64,000 nucleotides of DNA from positions 1 through 64,000 of the forward strand of contig NZ_FNJI01000026.1 of assembly GCF_900104445.1 (NCBI RefSeq). Direction: 5' to 3'. Shown here piece by piece: positions 27,867 through 36,826 of the stretch. The notes below the pieces were generated by a model. That model was not told where the DNA came from. It made no database searches and saw only the letters and a program-made list of their open reading frames with translations. How positions within the stretch are numbered: position 1 is the first letter of the stretch; every line of letters begins with the position of its first letter. Both the position numbers and the translations under genes were made by a program. Source of the DNA: Desulforhopalus singaporensis (lineage in GTDB: Bacteria > Desulfobacterota > Desulfobulbia > Desulfobulbales > Desulfocapsaceae).

Positions 27867-29444
27867 ATGCATGTAACATTTTACGGGGCGACAAGGGAGG
27901 TTACCGGGTCTTTTCATACGCTGTCAACGGACTCCGACACCATTTTACTGGATTGCGGTCTTTTCCAGGGCAGAAGAAAAGAAGCCGAAGCGAAAAACAG
28001 AGTCCTTCCGATTAATCCGAAAATCCTGACAAACATGGTGCTGTCCCATGCCCATATCGATCATTCCGGAAGAATTCCGATGATGACCAAAAACGGGTTC
28101 AACGGCCAGGTTTTCTGTTCCAGGGCCACGGCCCATGCCTGTGAATACCTGCTGCGCGATTCGGCCAAGATACAGGAGGGCGATGCGTCGTATCTCAATT
28201 ACAAGACCGCCAAGTATTTTCTGAGCAGGATGAAGACGGGAGGGGGGGATAAGAAGCTGACCAAAACGGAAATCAACGAGATCAGGACACTGCTCAAGTC
28301 GGGCAACCACGATCTGCGCAACGAAGTCATCAACAATCTTCTCAGGGAACAGAACCTTGAGGTGATCACCCCGCTCTACTCCTTGACGGAGGCCGAGGAG
28401 GCGCTGGAATATTTTCAGGGTGTACCGTTTGCCGAGCCGGTAACGATCGGCAGCAACCTCACCTGCACCTTTTATGTCGCCGGCCACATCCTCGGTTCGG
28501 CTATGTCCGTTCTGCAGTACGCGAATAACGGTCAAGTCAAGAATATATTATATTCCGGTGACCTGGGTCGATTCAACAAGCCGATTATCAAGGATCCCAC
28601 CCTTGATTTCAAGGCGGAACACCGGGAGATAGACCTGATGATAATGGAATCAACCTACGGCGACCGGCTTCACGAGCCGGTATTCGATATGAAACCGTTG
28701 TTGAAACAGGTCCTGATCGAAACCTTTGACCGGGGAGGTTCAGTAATAATTCCGGCGTTCGCCTATGGGCGCACCCAGGAATTGATCTACTTTCTGCATG
28801 AGCTCTATCTTGCAGGTGAGGTCCCGCCGATGCCGGTCTGGGTCGACAGTCCGCTGGCGACGAAGATAACCCATGTCTTTGGCGAACATCCCGAAACCTA
28901 CGACGAGGAAACCCACCAGGCCTTTTTGAGCAAGGGGCTTAATCCCTTTGATTTTCACCAGCTCAAGTTCGTACAGACGGTAGAGGAGTCCATCGCTCTT
29001 AACAGGGACCAGAAATCCCATGTGGTCCTGGCCGGATCGGGTATGTGTGAGGGAGGGCGGATCCTCCACCACCTGCGGCACAAAATTCACGATGAACGAA
29101 ACACCATACTTATCGTCGGATACATGGGGGAGAACACTTTTGGCAGGCAACTGCAGATGAAAGCGGAAAAATATGAGGAAGGTGGACGCAAGGGGGAGCC
29201 GCCGACGGTAAGATTCTACAACAAGGAATATCCCCTGAAAGCCCATGTTAAAACCCTCGGCGGGTTCAGTGCCCACGGAGACAGAAATGAGATGACGCGG
29301 ATTCTCAGGGAATCGAACCTGTCCATAAAAAAGATAGCCCTTGTCCATGGGGAAAAAGAGCAGATCAATGGGTTTGCCGAGCATCTCCGCGGTGAAGGGT
29401 ATGAGGTGACCATTCCGTATCAGGGGCAGAGTATCCGGGTGTAG
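27867..29444 (+). CDS. MBL-fold beta-CASP ribonuclease
   Basis: 525 residues. An N-terminal metallo-beta-lactamase domain carries the HAHIDHSGRIP metal motif (about 59-69), YVAGHILGSAM and YSGDLGRF. The inserted beta-CASP domain shows EHPETYDEET. The C-terminal MBL segment has LAGSGMCEGGRILHHL and FSAHGDRNEM (metal His). It resembles CPSF73-like bacterial and archaeal RNA exo/endonucleases (Metallo-beta-lactamase plus RMMBL). ATG 27867 follows AAGGGAACG. Upstream in-frame starts from 27810 would add unrelated residues. It is separate from its neighbours, and its target RNA is unknown. Confidence 0.9.
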   Translation: MHVTFYGATREVTGSFHTLSTDSDTILLDCGLFQGRRKEAEAKNRVLPINPKILTNMVLSHAHIDHSGRIPMMTKNGFNGQVFCSRATAHACEYLLRDSAKIQEGDASYLNYKTAKYFLSRMKTGGGDKKLTKTEINEIRTLLKSGNHDLRNEVINNLLREQNLEVITPLYSLTEAEEALEYFQGVPFAEPVTIGSNLTCTFYVAGHILGSAMSVLQYANNGQVKNILYSGDLGRFNKPIIKDPTLDFKAEHREIDLMIMESTYGDRLHEPVFDMKPLLKQVLIETFDRGGSVIIPAFAYGRTQELIYFLHELYLAGEVPPMPVWVDSPLATKITHVFGEHPETYDEETHQAFLSKGLNPFDFHQLKFVQTVEESIALNRDQKSHVVLAGSGMCEGGRILHHLRHKIHDERNTILIVGYMGENTFGRQLQMKAEKYEEGGRKGEPPTVRFYNKEYPLKAHVKTLGGFSAHGDRNEMTRILRESNLSIKKIALVHGEKEQINGFAEHLRGEGYEVTIPYQGQSIRV

Positions 29445-29596
29445 TCTCACGTCTTTTCCCTCGGCAGGATTTCTGCTGTTGAAAAATGGCTCGATGATGA
29501 CTATCTGGTTGTCTCGGATGTTATAACAGGAGCAAGTCGCAGCCGATATTCCGGCATGTTCGATGATAACTGAAAAAAATAATTGAGGACAATACC

Positions 29597-30250
29597 ATGG
29601 ACCAGCCTGTTGAAAACTACTGGCAACTGCGTCTGCAGGCAGTGCAGGAAGCTTTGAAGAGCAATAATTTTGATGCTCATACAGTAAAAAACGTCGCCGC
29701 CGCCCGTGCGCTGATTCTTGATAAACTGCTGCCGGAGGCAACACCCGCTTCGGTCTCCTATGGCGGTTCGATGACGGTAAAGGCGACCGGGGTTCTTGAG
29801 GAGATCGGTGCTATGAAAGGGGTGGAGCTGATTGTACCCGACGAGCCGAATCTGTCGCTTGAACAGAAGATTGAACGAAGAAGGCAGGGGCTGCTGGTCG
29901 ATCTCTATCTGAGCGGTACCAACGCGGTCACCGAAGAAGGGTGCCTCGTAAATCTCGATATGATAGGCAACCGGGTTGCCGCGATTACCTTCGGGCCGAA
30001 AAAGGTAATAGTCATAGTAGGGAGAAACAAGGTCGTAGCCGACCTGGAGGCGGCAATGTACCGGATCAAGGAGTATGCCGCTCCGGCAAACGCCATTCGT
30101 CTTGACTGTAAAACTCCGTGTGCCAAGACCGCAACCTGTGCTGACTGCAGCAGCCCGGGCCGAATCTGTAACCACTGGACCATGAATGAGAAATCATATC
30201 CGAAAAACCGGATCAGCGTGATTCTGGTAAACGAGGAGCTTGGGCTCTGA
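29597..30250 (+). CDS. LUD-domain protein (LutC/YkgG-like)
   Basis: 217 residues with the lactate-utilisation (LUD, former DUF162) fold: SVSYGGSMTVKATGVLEEIG near 60 and GTNAVTEEGCLVNLDMIGNRVAAITFGP near 110. A Cys-rich segment, CKTPCAKTATCADCSSPGRIC, lies near 175 (its positions roughly 175-195). LutC takes part in lactate oxidation in other bacteria, but LutA and LutB are absent here, so no pathway is assigned. Related single-copy LUD proteins are common in anaerobes. The 3' end comes within 5 bases of the U32 gene start, indicating a shared transcript. A TTGAGGAC ribosome site precedes the ATG. Confidence 0.82.
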   Translation: MDQPVENYWQLRLQAVQEALKSNNFDAHTVKNVAAARALILDKLLPEATPASVSYGGSMTVKATGVLEEIGAMKGVELIVPDEPNLSLEQKIERRRQGLLVDLYLSGTNAVTEEGCLVNLDMIGNRVAAITFGPKKVIVIVGRNKVVADLEAAMYRIKEYAAPANAIRLDCKTPCAKTATCADCSSPGRICNHWTMNEKSYPKNRISVILVNEELGL

Positions 30251-30254
30251 GGAA

Positions 30255-32111
30255 ATGGAATCCGGGACGACAGAGCTGCTTGCTCCGGCGAAAAACCTGA
30301 GCTGCGGAGTGGCGGCTATTGATCACGGGGCGGATGCCGTATACATCGGCGGCCCGCAGTTCGGTGCCAGGGCGGCAGCGTGCAACAGCCTGGACGACAT
30401 CGAGAGGCTGATCCGCTACGCCCATGTCTTTGGTGCGCGGGTGTATGTGGCGCTGAACACCCTTTTCTCAGACCGGGAGCTGGAACAGGCTGCCGGTCTG
30501 TGCCGCCGTTACCATGAGATGGGGGCAGACGCGCTGATCATTCAGGATCTTGGCCTGCTGGAGACGGAGCTGCCCCCCATGTCCCTCCACGCCTCGACCC
30601 AGATGAACAACCGGACCCCTGAGAAAGTGCGGTTTCTTGAAAAAATAGGGATGCAGCAGGTTGTTCTTGCCCGGGAACTGAGCCTTGGCGAAATAGCAAA
30701 AATCCGGCAGGCGACCACGGTTGCGCTTGAGTTCTTCGTCCATGGAGCCCTTTGCGTCTCATACAGCGGCCAGTGTTACATAAGCGAGGTGATGGCCGGC
30801 CGCAGTGCAAACCGAGGGGAGTGTGCACAGTTCTGCCGGCACAGCTACACCCTTTCAGACCGGTGCCGGAATATCCTTTTAAAGGACAAGTACCCGCTCA
30901 GCTTGAAAGACCTCAACCTCTCCTCCCACCTGGCACAACTGCTCGATGCCGGAATCAGTTCCTTTAAGATCGAAGGGCGGCTCAAGGATGAGGGGTATGT
31001 CAAGAACGTTACGGCATATTACCGTCGGCAGCTCGATACGCTGCTGGAGCATGGCGGCAGCCATGGCCGGAGTTCTTCGGGAACATGTTTCTACACCTTT
31101 ACCCCCGATCCGGAAAAGTCGTTTTATCGGGGCGCGACCTCCTATTATCTGACCAAGAGGAAAAACAGGCCGGCGGAGATCAGGACCCCGAAGGCCACCG
31201 GCAAGTTTCTCGGCCGGCTGCAGCGGGTCGAGCGGTCCTTTATGACCATCGACACCCGGGAGAAGATAAATAACGGCGACGGCCTGTGCTTTTTCGGCAG
31301 GGACGGAGCGTTGCGCGGAATTCGGGTCAACAGGGCGGAGAGCAATAAGGTGTACCCCAAAGAGGGGTGGGACCGATCACAGCTTGTTTTAGGAACGAAA
31401 ATATACCGCAACCTGGATGCGGAGTTCAATAAGTTGCTCCGTAATTCCCATAACTGCAGGAAAATTGCCGTATCCCTGGAGCTGACTGAGCAGGCGCAGG
31501 GCCTGTTGCTCACCGTGACCGATGAAGACGGCGTCGTGTCAAGGAGTTCTGTCGCCATGCAGAAAGAGCGTGCGAGAAAAACCGGCGGAGTTGCGCAGGT
31601 TGCCGCAAGACAGCTGGAGAAAAGCGGCGAGTCGGTTTTTATGGTAAAGAGCGTTGGCGTCAAGGTGAGCGAGGAACTGTTCTGCCCCGTGTCGATTTTA
31701 AATAAACTGCGAAGAGATGCGCTTGAAAAACATATGGCGGCGCGGCTTGCGCACTATGTGGTCGAACACCACCCCCATATTCTGGGCAACGATCCGCTGC
31801 CAGACGAAAATCTTAGCTATCTTGACAATATAACCAACAGCTATGCCGAGCGGTTCTATCGGCGCCACGGTGCAAAACTGTCCCCCGGAGGATACCGCGA
31901 GCTGCTTGTCGAACGGGCTGACAATCCGCTGCTCATGATCACCAGGTATTGCCTCAGGGGCCAGCTTGGGCTCTGTCCGCGTCTCCAGACGCCAGCTGGT
32001 GGTGCAGCTGAACCCCTGGTTTTATCCGATAACAGTGGCCGCTATGAACTGGTCTTTTTCTGTGATACATGTGAAATGGGTCTCAAGAGGCTGGAGGAAA
32101 AACAGCGGTAA
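30255..32111 (+). CDS. U32-family protein, RlhA/YdcP-like
   Basis: 618 residues. The U32 (collagenase-like) barrel begins LLAPAKNLSCGVAAIDHGADAV-style (positions about 8-29) and contains the family signature EFFVHGALCVSYSGQC with a following GECAQFCR Cys pair. The long C-terminal half includes a DUF3656-type domain (YFSRGATSY-like FYRGATSYYL, then TGKFLGRL). This architecture matches E. coli RlhA (YdcP), which hydroxylates a cytidine of 23S rRNA, rather than a peptidase. The start at ATG 30255 uses GAGGAA. A TTG at 30240 overlapping the LUD gene is less likely. Confidence 0.82.
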   Translation: MESGTTELLAPAKNLSCGVAAIDHGADAVYIGGPQFGARAAACNSLDDIERLIRYAHVFGARVYVALNTLFSDRELEQAAGLCRRYHEMGADALIIQDLGLLETELPPMSLHASTQMNNRTPEKVRFLEKIGMQQVVLARELSLGEIAKIRQATTVALEFFVHGALCVSYSGQCYISEVMAGRSANRGECAQFCRHSYTLSDRCRNILLKDKYPLSLKDLNLSSHLAQLLDAGISSFKIEGRLKDEGYVKNVTAYYRRQLDTLLEHGGSHGRSSSGTCFYTFTPDPEKSFYRGATSYYLTKRKNRPAEIRTPKATGKFLGRLQRVERSFMTIDTREKINNGDGLCFFGRDGALRGIRVNRAESNKVYPKEGWDRSQLVLGTKIYRNLDAEFNKLLRNSHNCRKIAVSLELTEQAQGLLLTVTDEDGVVSRSSVAMQKERARKTGGVAQVAARQLEKSGESVFMVKSVGVKVSEELFCPVSILNKLRRDALEKHMAARLAHYVVEHHPHILGNDPLPDENLSYLDNITNSYAERFYRRHGAKLSPGGYRELLVERADNPLLMITRYCLRGQLGLCPRLQTPAGGAAEPLVLSDNSGRYELVFFCDTCEMGLKRLEEKQR

Positions 32112-32135
32112 CAAAACCGGACGGCCGGGGCAATG

Positions 32136-32162
32136 TTGACTCGCGCAATTTTTTTTTATACT
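32136..32162 (+). promoter_or_regulatory. candidate hpt promoter
   Basis: TTGACT at 32136-32141 and TATACT at 32157-32162 with a T-rich 15-base spacer. Both hexamers are good but the spacing is short. It would give hpt a leader of about 185 bases, in which no purine riboswitch was recognised. Confidence 0.45.
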
Positions 32163-32353
32163 TTGTCCGGTATCGACGGATGAAAAGACACAGCCGATGG
32201 TAGCGCTCCCGGTAATCGGCACGCGGGACGGTCGGTATGACTCACCAATGAAAAAACACCTTTTCAGCGCGTTGAGAGTTGCCGGGCATGGTGTCAATGG
32301 CTGCAGGTCATTTTCGTCTTACTATTAACAATTATGAGCTTTCTGGAGCTGAA

Positions 32354-32887
32354 GTGAATCATAGGGAAATTGAAAAAACTCTGGTCTCTGAAGAAGAGGT
32401 TAAACAGATAGTGCAGCGGTTGGGCGATGAAATTTCATCTCACTACGGGGTACTCGAAAAGGAGCTGATGGTGATCGGGCTGCTGCGCGGCTCTTTTATC
32501 TTCATGGCCGATCTTATCCGTGTTATCAAGACGCCTCTGGTGGTCGACTTTCTGACCGTGTCCAGCTATGGCGACGGTACCGAAAGCAGCGGGGATGTCA
32601 AGGTTGTCATGGATCTTGACTCGTCGGTTGAGGATCGCGACGTGCTTCTGGTGGAAGATATCGTGGATACCGGCAGGACATTTGCCAAGGTGATCACGAT
32701 GATGAAGAAACGAAACCCCAAATCACTCAAGATATGTACGTTTCTCAACAAACCTGCTGCGCGCATAACCGAGGTTCAGATCGACTTCTGCGGTGTCGAT
32801 ATTCCCAATGAGTTCGCCGTGGGATACGGGCTGGATTTCGCCCAGAATTACCGCAACCTTCCCTATGTCGGGGTATTGAAGACATGA
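32354..32887 (+). CDS. hpt: hypoxanthine phosphoribosyltransferase
   Basis: 177 residues. The PRPP-binding motif DVLLVEDIVDTGRT (about 98-111) and the N-terminal GLLRGSFIFMADLIR loop are diagnostic of purine phosphoribosyltransferases. It salvages hypoxanthine and guanine to IMP and GMP. The GTG at 32354 with GGAG five bases before it gives the normal family length. The upstream ATG at 32279 would add 25 residues unlike the family. A single gene that converges on the TRAP operon. Confidence 0.92.
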   Translation: MNHREIEKTLVSEEEVKQIVQRLGDEISSHYGVLEKELMVIGLLRGSFIFMADLIRVIKTPLVVDFLTVSSYGDGTESSGDVKVVMDLDSSVEDRDVLLVEDIVDTGRTFAKVITMMKKRNPKSLKICTFLNKPAARITEVQIDFCGVDIPNEFAVGYGLDFAQNYRNLPYVGVLKT

Positions 32888-32931
32888 ATCTGTCGTGGTG
32901 ATGGCGGAAAGGACGCGGTCCCCGGTCCTTT

Positions 32932-34194
32932 TCAGCCGAAGTACCTGATCAGCACCGAACTGAGCCATGGCAGATAGGTGATTATGCCCAGGGTTATCAG
33001 CAGCAGCGCTAAAAAGGGAAGGGTCGACCGGTAGAGTTCGGCCACCGGCCGGTCAAACCGGTAGGAAGCCAAAAACAGGTTGAGCCCCACCGGCGGGGTG
33101 CAGTAGCCGATCTGCAGGTTGGTCAGAAAAACAATGCCCAGGTGGACCGGGTCTATGCCGTATCCCTGGGCGATCGGCAGAATAATCGGGACGATGAGTA
33201 CCAGCGCCGAGAAGATATCGAGCATTGCCCCGACCAGGAGCAAAAAGATGTTGAGCAGCAGCAAAAACATGTACTTGTTGCTGATAAACGCCTGGATAAC
33301 ACTAAAGATCCGTGACGGGATCTGCTGGTCGATAAGGTAGTTCGTGGAGGCCATCGAGGCGGCAAGGATGACGAGAATACCACCAAACAGCACCATCGAT
33401 TTACTCATGATAGCCGGCAGCTGACGTACTGTTACATCCCTGTGGATAAAAAGCTCCACCACCAGGACGTACAAGGCTGTCACAGCCGCAGCCTCGCTTG
33501 GCACGAGGTAGCCGCCGTATATTCCGCCTATAAGGATAAAAGGCAGCGGCAGTTCCCAGCATATTTCGCGGATACCCGCGATCATCTCTTTTGGTGTAAG
33601 CGATTTTCCAGCCGCCTTGGGCGGGCTCATCCTGAAAGCGTATCCGGCCAGCAGGATAATCATCAGCAGCCCGGGCAGGATGCCCGCCAGGAAAAGGTGG
33701 TCGATCCTCGACTCGGAGATCACCCCGTAAAGGATAAGGGGCAGGCTGGGAGGAAAGAGCAGGCCGAGGCTGCCCGATGAGGTGATGAGGCCCATGGAAA
33801 AACGTTCCTTGTAGCCGTCCTGGATAAGGGCCGGGAGCAGCAGTCCGCCCAGTGCAAAAATGGTCACTCCGGAGGCTCCGGTAAAAGCGGTGAAAATGGC
33901 ACAGACCAGCAGGGAGACCACCGCGAGCCCACCGGGGAGCCAACCGAAAAAGATCTGGCTGAATCTGAGCATTCTGGCAGGAGCCCGGCTTTCAGAAAGC
34001 AATATCCCGGTAAAAATAAAGAGGGGCAGGGATACCAGCAGCGGTGTGTCGGCGAGCCGGGACATCTCAATGATGACCACTGAGATGTTGATGCCGGCCC
34101 CGTGAAACGAAAGCAGGGCCAGGGCGGCGATAACCAGGAACAGGGGAGAGCGCAGCAGGGCCAGTCCGAGAATCAGCAGCTTGAGGGTGTTCAT
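32932..34194 (-). CDS. dctM: TRAP transporter large permease DctM
   Basis: 420 residues and about twelve hydrophobic segments. Family stretches include SLPLFIFTGILLSES, ALGGLLLPALIQDGY and the C-terminal LTNLQIGYCTPPVGLNLFLAS (residues about 360-380). It forms the sodium-coupled transport channel of a TRAP carrier. ATG 34194 overlaps the dctQ stop (ATGA) and is preceded by GGAG. A longer in-frame start at 34311 would add unrelated residues. Last gene of the dctPQM operon. Confidence 0.93.
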   Translation of the reverse strand: MNTLKLLILGLALLRSPLFLVIAALALLSFHGAGINISVVIIEMSRLADTPLLVSLPLFIFTGILLSESRAPARMLRFSQIFFGWLPGGLAVVSLLVCAIFTAFTGASGVTIFALGGLLLPALIQDGYKERFSMGLITSSGSLGLLFPPSLPLILYGVISESRIDHLFLAGILPGLLMIILLAGYAFRMSPPKAAGKSLTPKEMIAGIREICWELPLPFILIGGIYGGYLVPSEAAAVTALYVLVVELFIHRDVTVRQLPAIMSKSMVLFGGILVILAASMASTNYLIDQQIPSRIFSVIQAFISNKYMFLLLLNIFLLLVGAMLDIFSALVLIVPIILPIAQGYGIDPVHLGIVFLTNLQIGYCTPPVGLNLFLASYRFDRPVAELYRSTLPFLALLLITLGIITYLPWLSSVLIRYFG

Positions 34195-34814
34195 GACCGG
34201 TCTCCGCCGCGTTGGGTAAAAAGGTGGGAAATAGCTTTGAGCTGCAGGATGATCAACAGAAAATATTTTACGGTAATCAGGCCGAAGGCAAAGGGGAAGA
34301 TCGTATTCCACAGCCAGAGTGGCAGCGTAAGCGGCCCGGTCCCGCCATATTCAAACTCATTTCTTAAAAACAGCCAGCCAGCAAGGGTCAGTCCGGCCGA
34401 AGCGCAACAGCTGAACAGATGGGTAACAAGGGACAGGAAGGGGGCGACCCGGTCGGGAAAGCGGCTGCCGACCAGGTCGAGCGCGATATGTTTTCCCTTG
34501 GCTGTTGCGGTCACTGCCCCCAGCAGACCGCACCACAGGACCAGGTATCGCAACAGTGGATCGAGCCAGACAAAACCGCTTTCGAAAACGGTCCGCAAAA
34601 CGATCTGGGTGCAGGCAAGACAGATGACCGCAACCAGCATTACCGACAGCACAGCTTCCTCGGTTTTGTTCAGCAGCCCGAAAACGCCATCTTGCCCTTG
34701 GGGGAAGAAAGCGACGGTATAGGGAGGCGGCTGCTGCCGTTTATTGCTTTCTGAATTCTTCAAGGAGTTTAAAAGTGTGGTCCTGGATCGATTTGGAAAA
34801 AGCGTCCGGAACAA
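34191..34814 (-). CDS. dctQ: TRAP transporter small permease DctQ
   Basis: About 207 residues from the only upstream ATG, with four hydrophobic helices (VLSVMLVAVICLACTQIVLR onward) and the family motif KGKHIALDLVG. DctQ pairs with DctM in the inner membrane. From this ATG the gene would overlap dctP by 74 bases. The real start may be further in, for example at a TTG or CTG codon ahead of the first helix; the sequence does not decide it. ATGA overlap with dctM at the 3' end. Confidence 0.88.
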   Translation of the reverse strand: MFRTLFPNRSRTTLLNSLKNSESNKRQQPPPYTVAFFPQGQDGVFGLLNKTEEAVLSVMLVAVICLACTQIVLRTVFESGFVWLDPLLRYLVLWCGLLGAVTATAKGKHIALDLVGSRFPDRVAPFLSLVTHLFSCCASAGLTLAGWLFLRNEFEYGGTGPLTLPLWLWNTIFPFAFGLITVKYFLLIILQLKAISHLFTQRGGDRS

Positions 34815-35745
34815 GCTGTTTTATGGTCTCGTTCCGCTTTTCTTTGAGTAATTCGATGGTCCCATGGTCCAGGGTCAGGAACTGACCGCCTCTTTGCTTG
34901 AGTATCAACCGCGATTCCTGGTTGCTCTGCCTTGTCTTCTTGAGCAGCACCGGAAAATGTTTATGTGCCGCCGCAAGGAAAACCTGTTTTTGTTTTTCTG
35001 TGAGTTTGTTGAATTTCTGGCTGCTCACCACGAATACCCCATAGGCGTAACCGTAGGGGAGATCAACTATGTATTTAGTCTTGGTGAACCACTGCAGGAC
35101 AATGGAGCCGTAAAAGGAGTTGTAGACGGTTTCAACCAGTCCGCTCTGCAGCGAGGAGAGTACATCCGGAATGATAAGCTGGATCGGCGTGATGCCCAGG
35201 GTCTGGAGGAATTTTTCCGAGACGGGATCGCCGGTTGGCGCCCAGTTCTTGCTTTGCTTGAAAGTTTCAAGGTCGGAAATCGGCAGGGTCGACATGGCGT
35301 AGACGAACCCGACCTCGGTCATGGCGATCAGTTCCAGCCCCTTGTCGCGGAACTGTTTTTCAAACTCGGGGAGCAGACCTTTTTTTACAAAGTCGATCTC
35401 TTCGTACGAATGAAAAAGAAAGGGAATTCCAAGTATCCGAAAATCGGGGACCTGTGACGCAACGCCGGTCATTGTGAACCCGCCGCCATGGAGCTGGCCG
35501 ACGCGCATTTTTCTGAACATCGCTATATCGTCGCCCATGACCCCGCCGGGGTAAATTCGAAAATCGACCTCCCCACCGGTCTTTTCCCTTACTTCCTCTG
35601 CGAAGTTTTCAAACTGCGTGGTCCATACCGAGCCGGCGGGTGCAAGGCTGGCAATCTTGAACAACTGCTTCGATCCACCATTGGCCTGCGGGCCTGCTAG
35701 AAACAGCAGCACCAGAATTGAGATAAAAGAGGAAAACAACTTCAT
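34741..35745 (-). CDS. dctP: TRAP transporter substrate-binding protein DctP
   Basis: 334 residues with an N-terminal signal peptide (LVLLFLAGPQANG) and the DctP fold. Family stretches are LAPAGSVWTTQFENFAEEV, then FRIYPGGVMGDDIAMFRKMR, GFVYAMSTLPI and the helix QSGLVETVYNSF. The conserved Arg that binds a carboxylate is probably in the FRIYPGG or nearby region. It captures a solute in the periplasm and delivers it to DctQM. It lies between tatT and dctQ. The substrate cannot be read from sequence. Confidence 0.93.
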   Translation of the reverse strand: MKLFSSFISILVLLFLAGPQANGGSKQLFKIASLAPAGSVWTTQFENFAEEVREKTGGEVDFRIYPGGVMGDDIAMFRKMRVGQLHGGGFTMTGVASQVPDFRILGIPFLFHSYEEIDFVKKGLLPEFEKQFRDKGLELIAMTEVGFVYAMSTLPISDLETFKQSKNWAPTGDPVSEKFLQTLGITPIQLIIPDVLSSLQSGLVETVYNSFYGSIVLQWFTKTKYIVDLPYGYAYGVFVVSSQKFNKLTEKQKQVFLAAAHKHFPVLLKKTRQSNQESRLILKQRGGQFLTLDHGTIELLKEKRNETIKQLVPDAFSKSIQDHTFKLLEEFRKQ

Positions 35746-35810
35746 AGATACTTCTCCAAAAGGTTGTGAGGGCGGGCAACGACGAAAAAAAGATTGCCCT
35801 ACAGTCGAGT

Positions 35811-36665
35811 CTAATCACCGAAGTAGTTTTCTTCCAGAAGTTTTTTGGCCCTGCGCTGGGCGAGATGATTGCTCAACCCGTATTCGGCAGCCGAATCAAC
35901 CGGGAAAGACACCACTTCCTCAAGAAGAGCATCATGCAGCTCCCTGTTCATAGTTGAACGGGCGTAGGTCTCGGCATAGCTGGTTTGCACCATGAGAAAG
36001 CGCCTGTCGGATGCGGCGAGGGCCTGCTCGAAATGCATTCTGCTCAATTCCGGCCTGCCGCCAAGCATCTTCGGTTTCGCTGCGTAGTAGACACCCCAGA
36101 ACAGATGAACGCTTCCTCCCTGATACCCGGGGGCAAGTACAAGAAGTCTCTGCATTATCTTTTCCAGGTAGACCAGATCCGCCAGTGCCGTGGGAGAACC
36201 CTGCTGGGATTTTACCCATGTCAGCCAGCCCATTGCTCCCCAGAACAGGGCGGGAACGTCGGCGGTGTCGGTGCGCGATAATGACCGATCAAACTTCTGG
36301 TCTGAGCCGTCAAACTCAAACTGCATGGCCAGAAGGGTTTTGCCGTATCGTTTTGCCTTTTCGGTTATTGCCGAGATCCGTTCTTCACCGTCGCTGTTGC
36401 ACGATTCAAAAGCCTCACTATAACCGGTATATGCCTGAACGGCGGAAAGCAGCAACCCGCGGTTGGTAGGCGACGACACAAGAAGGGAGTCGAGCATCAG
36501 CAGGTACGCAGGGGCTCCCTCGCATACTAGATCTATATCGGTCTGTTGCTGCAGGTTATCCAGGGTCGGTTGGATTAAATGTCTGTTGACAAGGCTGGAG
36601 CAGCCTCCGAGGATTACAAGCAGGAGTGCAGACCCGAAGAAGAGCGCTGTATTTTTCCGCATCAT
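35811..36665 (-). CDS. TatT-like lipoprotein, TRAP transporter T-component
   Basis: 284 residues. A lipoprotein signal (ALLLVILGGCSS) places it in the periplasm on a membrane. The rest is helical and resembles TatT (TP0956 of Treponema pallidum): SPTNRGLLLSAVQAYTGYSE, LFWGAMGWLTWV, and APGYQGGSVHLFWGVYYA with an atypical TPR pattern. TatT trimers bind DctP-type proteins in TRAP transporters with a TPR component. The dctP neighbour 65 bases downstream supports that pairing. The ATG at 36665 is chosen to give a proper signal peptide; the upstream start at 36743 would not. Confidence 0.85.
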   Translation of the reverse strand: MMRKNTALFFGSALLLVILGGCSSLVNRHLIQPTLDNLQQQTDIDLVCEGAPAYLLMLDSLLVSSPTNRGLLLSAVQAYTGYSEAFESCNSDGEERISAITEKAKRYGKTLLAMQFEFDGSDQKFDRSLSRTDTADVPALFWGAMGWLTWVKSQQGSPTALADLVYLEKIMQRLLVLAPGYQGGSVHLFWGVYYAAKPKMLGGRPELSRMHFEQALAASDRRFLMVQTSYAETYARSTMNRELHDALLEEVVSFPVDSAAEYGLSNHLAQRRAKKLLEENYFGD

Positions 36666-36760
36666 CTGGAACCCGTCTTTGCTGTTTGTGCTGCCGGCGA
36701 TAAAAGCGACGAGCCATGGCATAACGTGTCGGCTCATCTTCAAAGAACAGCGGACTAACA

Positions 36761-36793
36761 GGGGAGAGGGGTGTTTTTATCCCCCATCTCCCC
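36761..36793 (-). terminator. hairpin between lipoprotein gene and tatT
   Basis: GGGGAGAGGGG pairs with CCCC(C)ATCTCCCC around a T-rich loop, 34 bases past the stop of the minus-strand lipoprotein gene. There is no clear U-run, so it may only partly stop transcription. Confidence 0.5.
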
Positions 36794-36826
36794 CTTGCAG
36801 ACCGATGTGTTTTCCCCCAGCTCCGG

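Noticed and set aside
32163-32353. Possible purine riboswitch in the hpt leader
   Set aside because: No match to the conserved purine-riboswitch core was seen. The region contains a small frame from 32198 without support.
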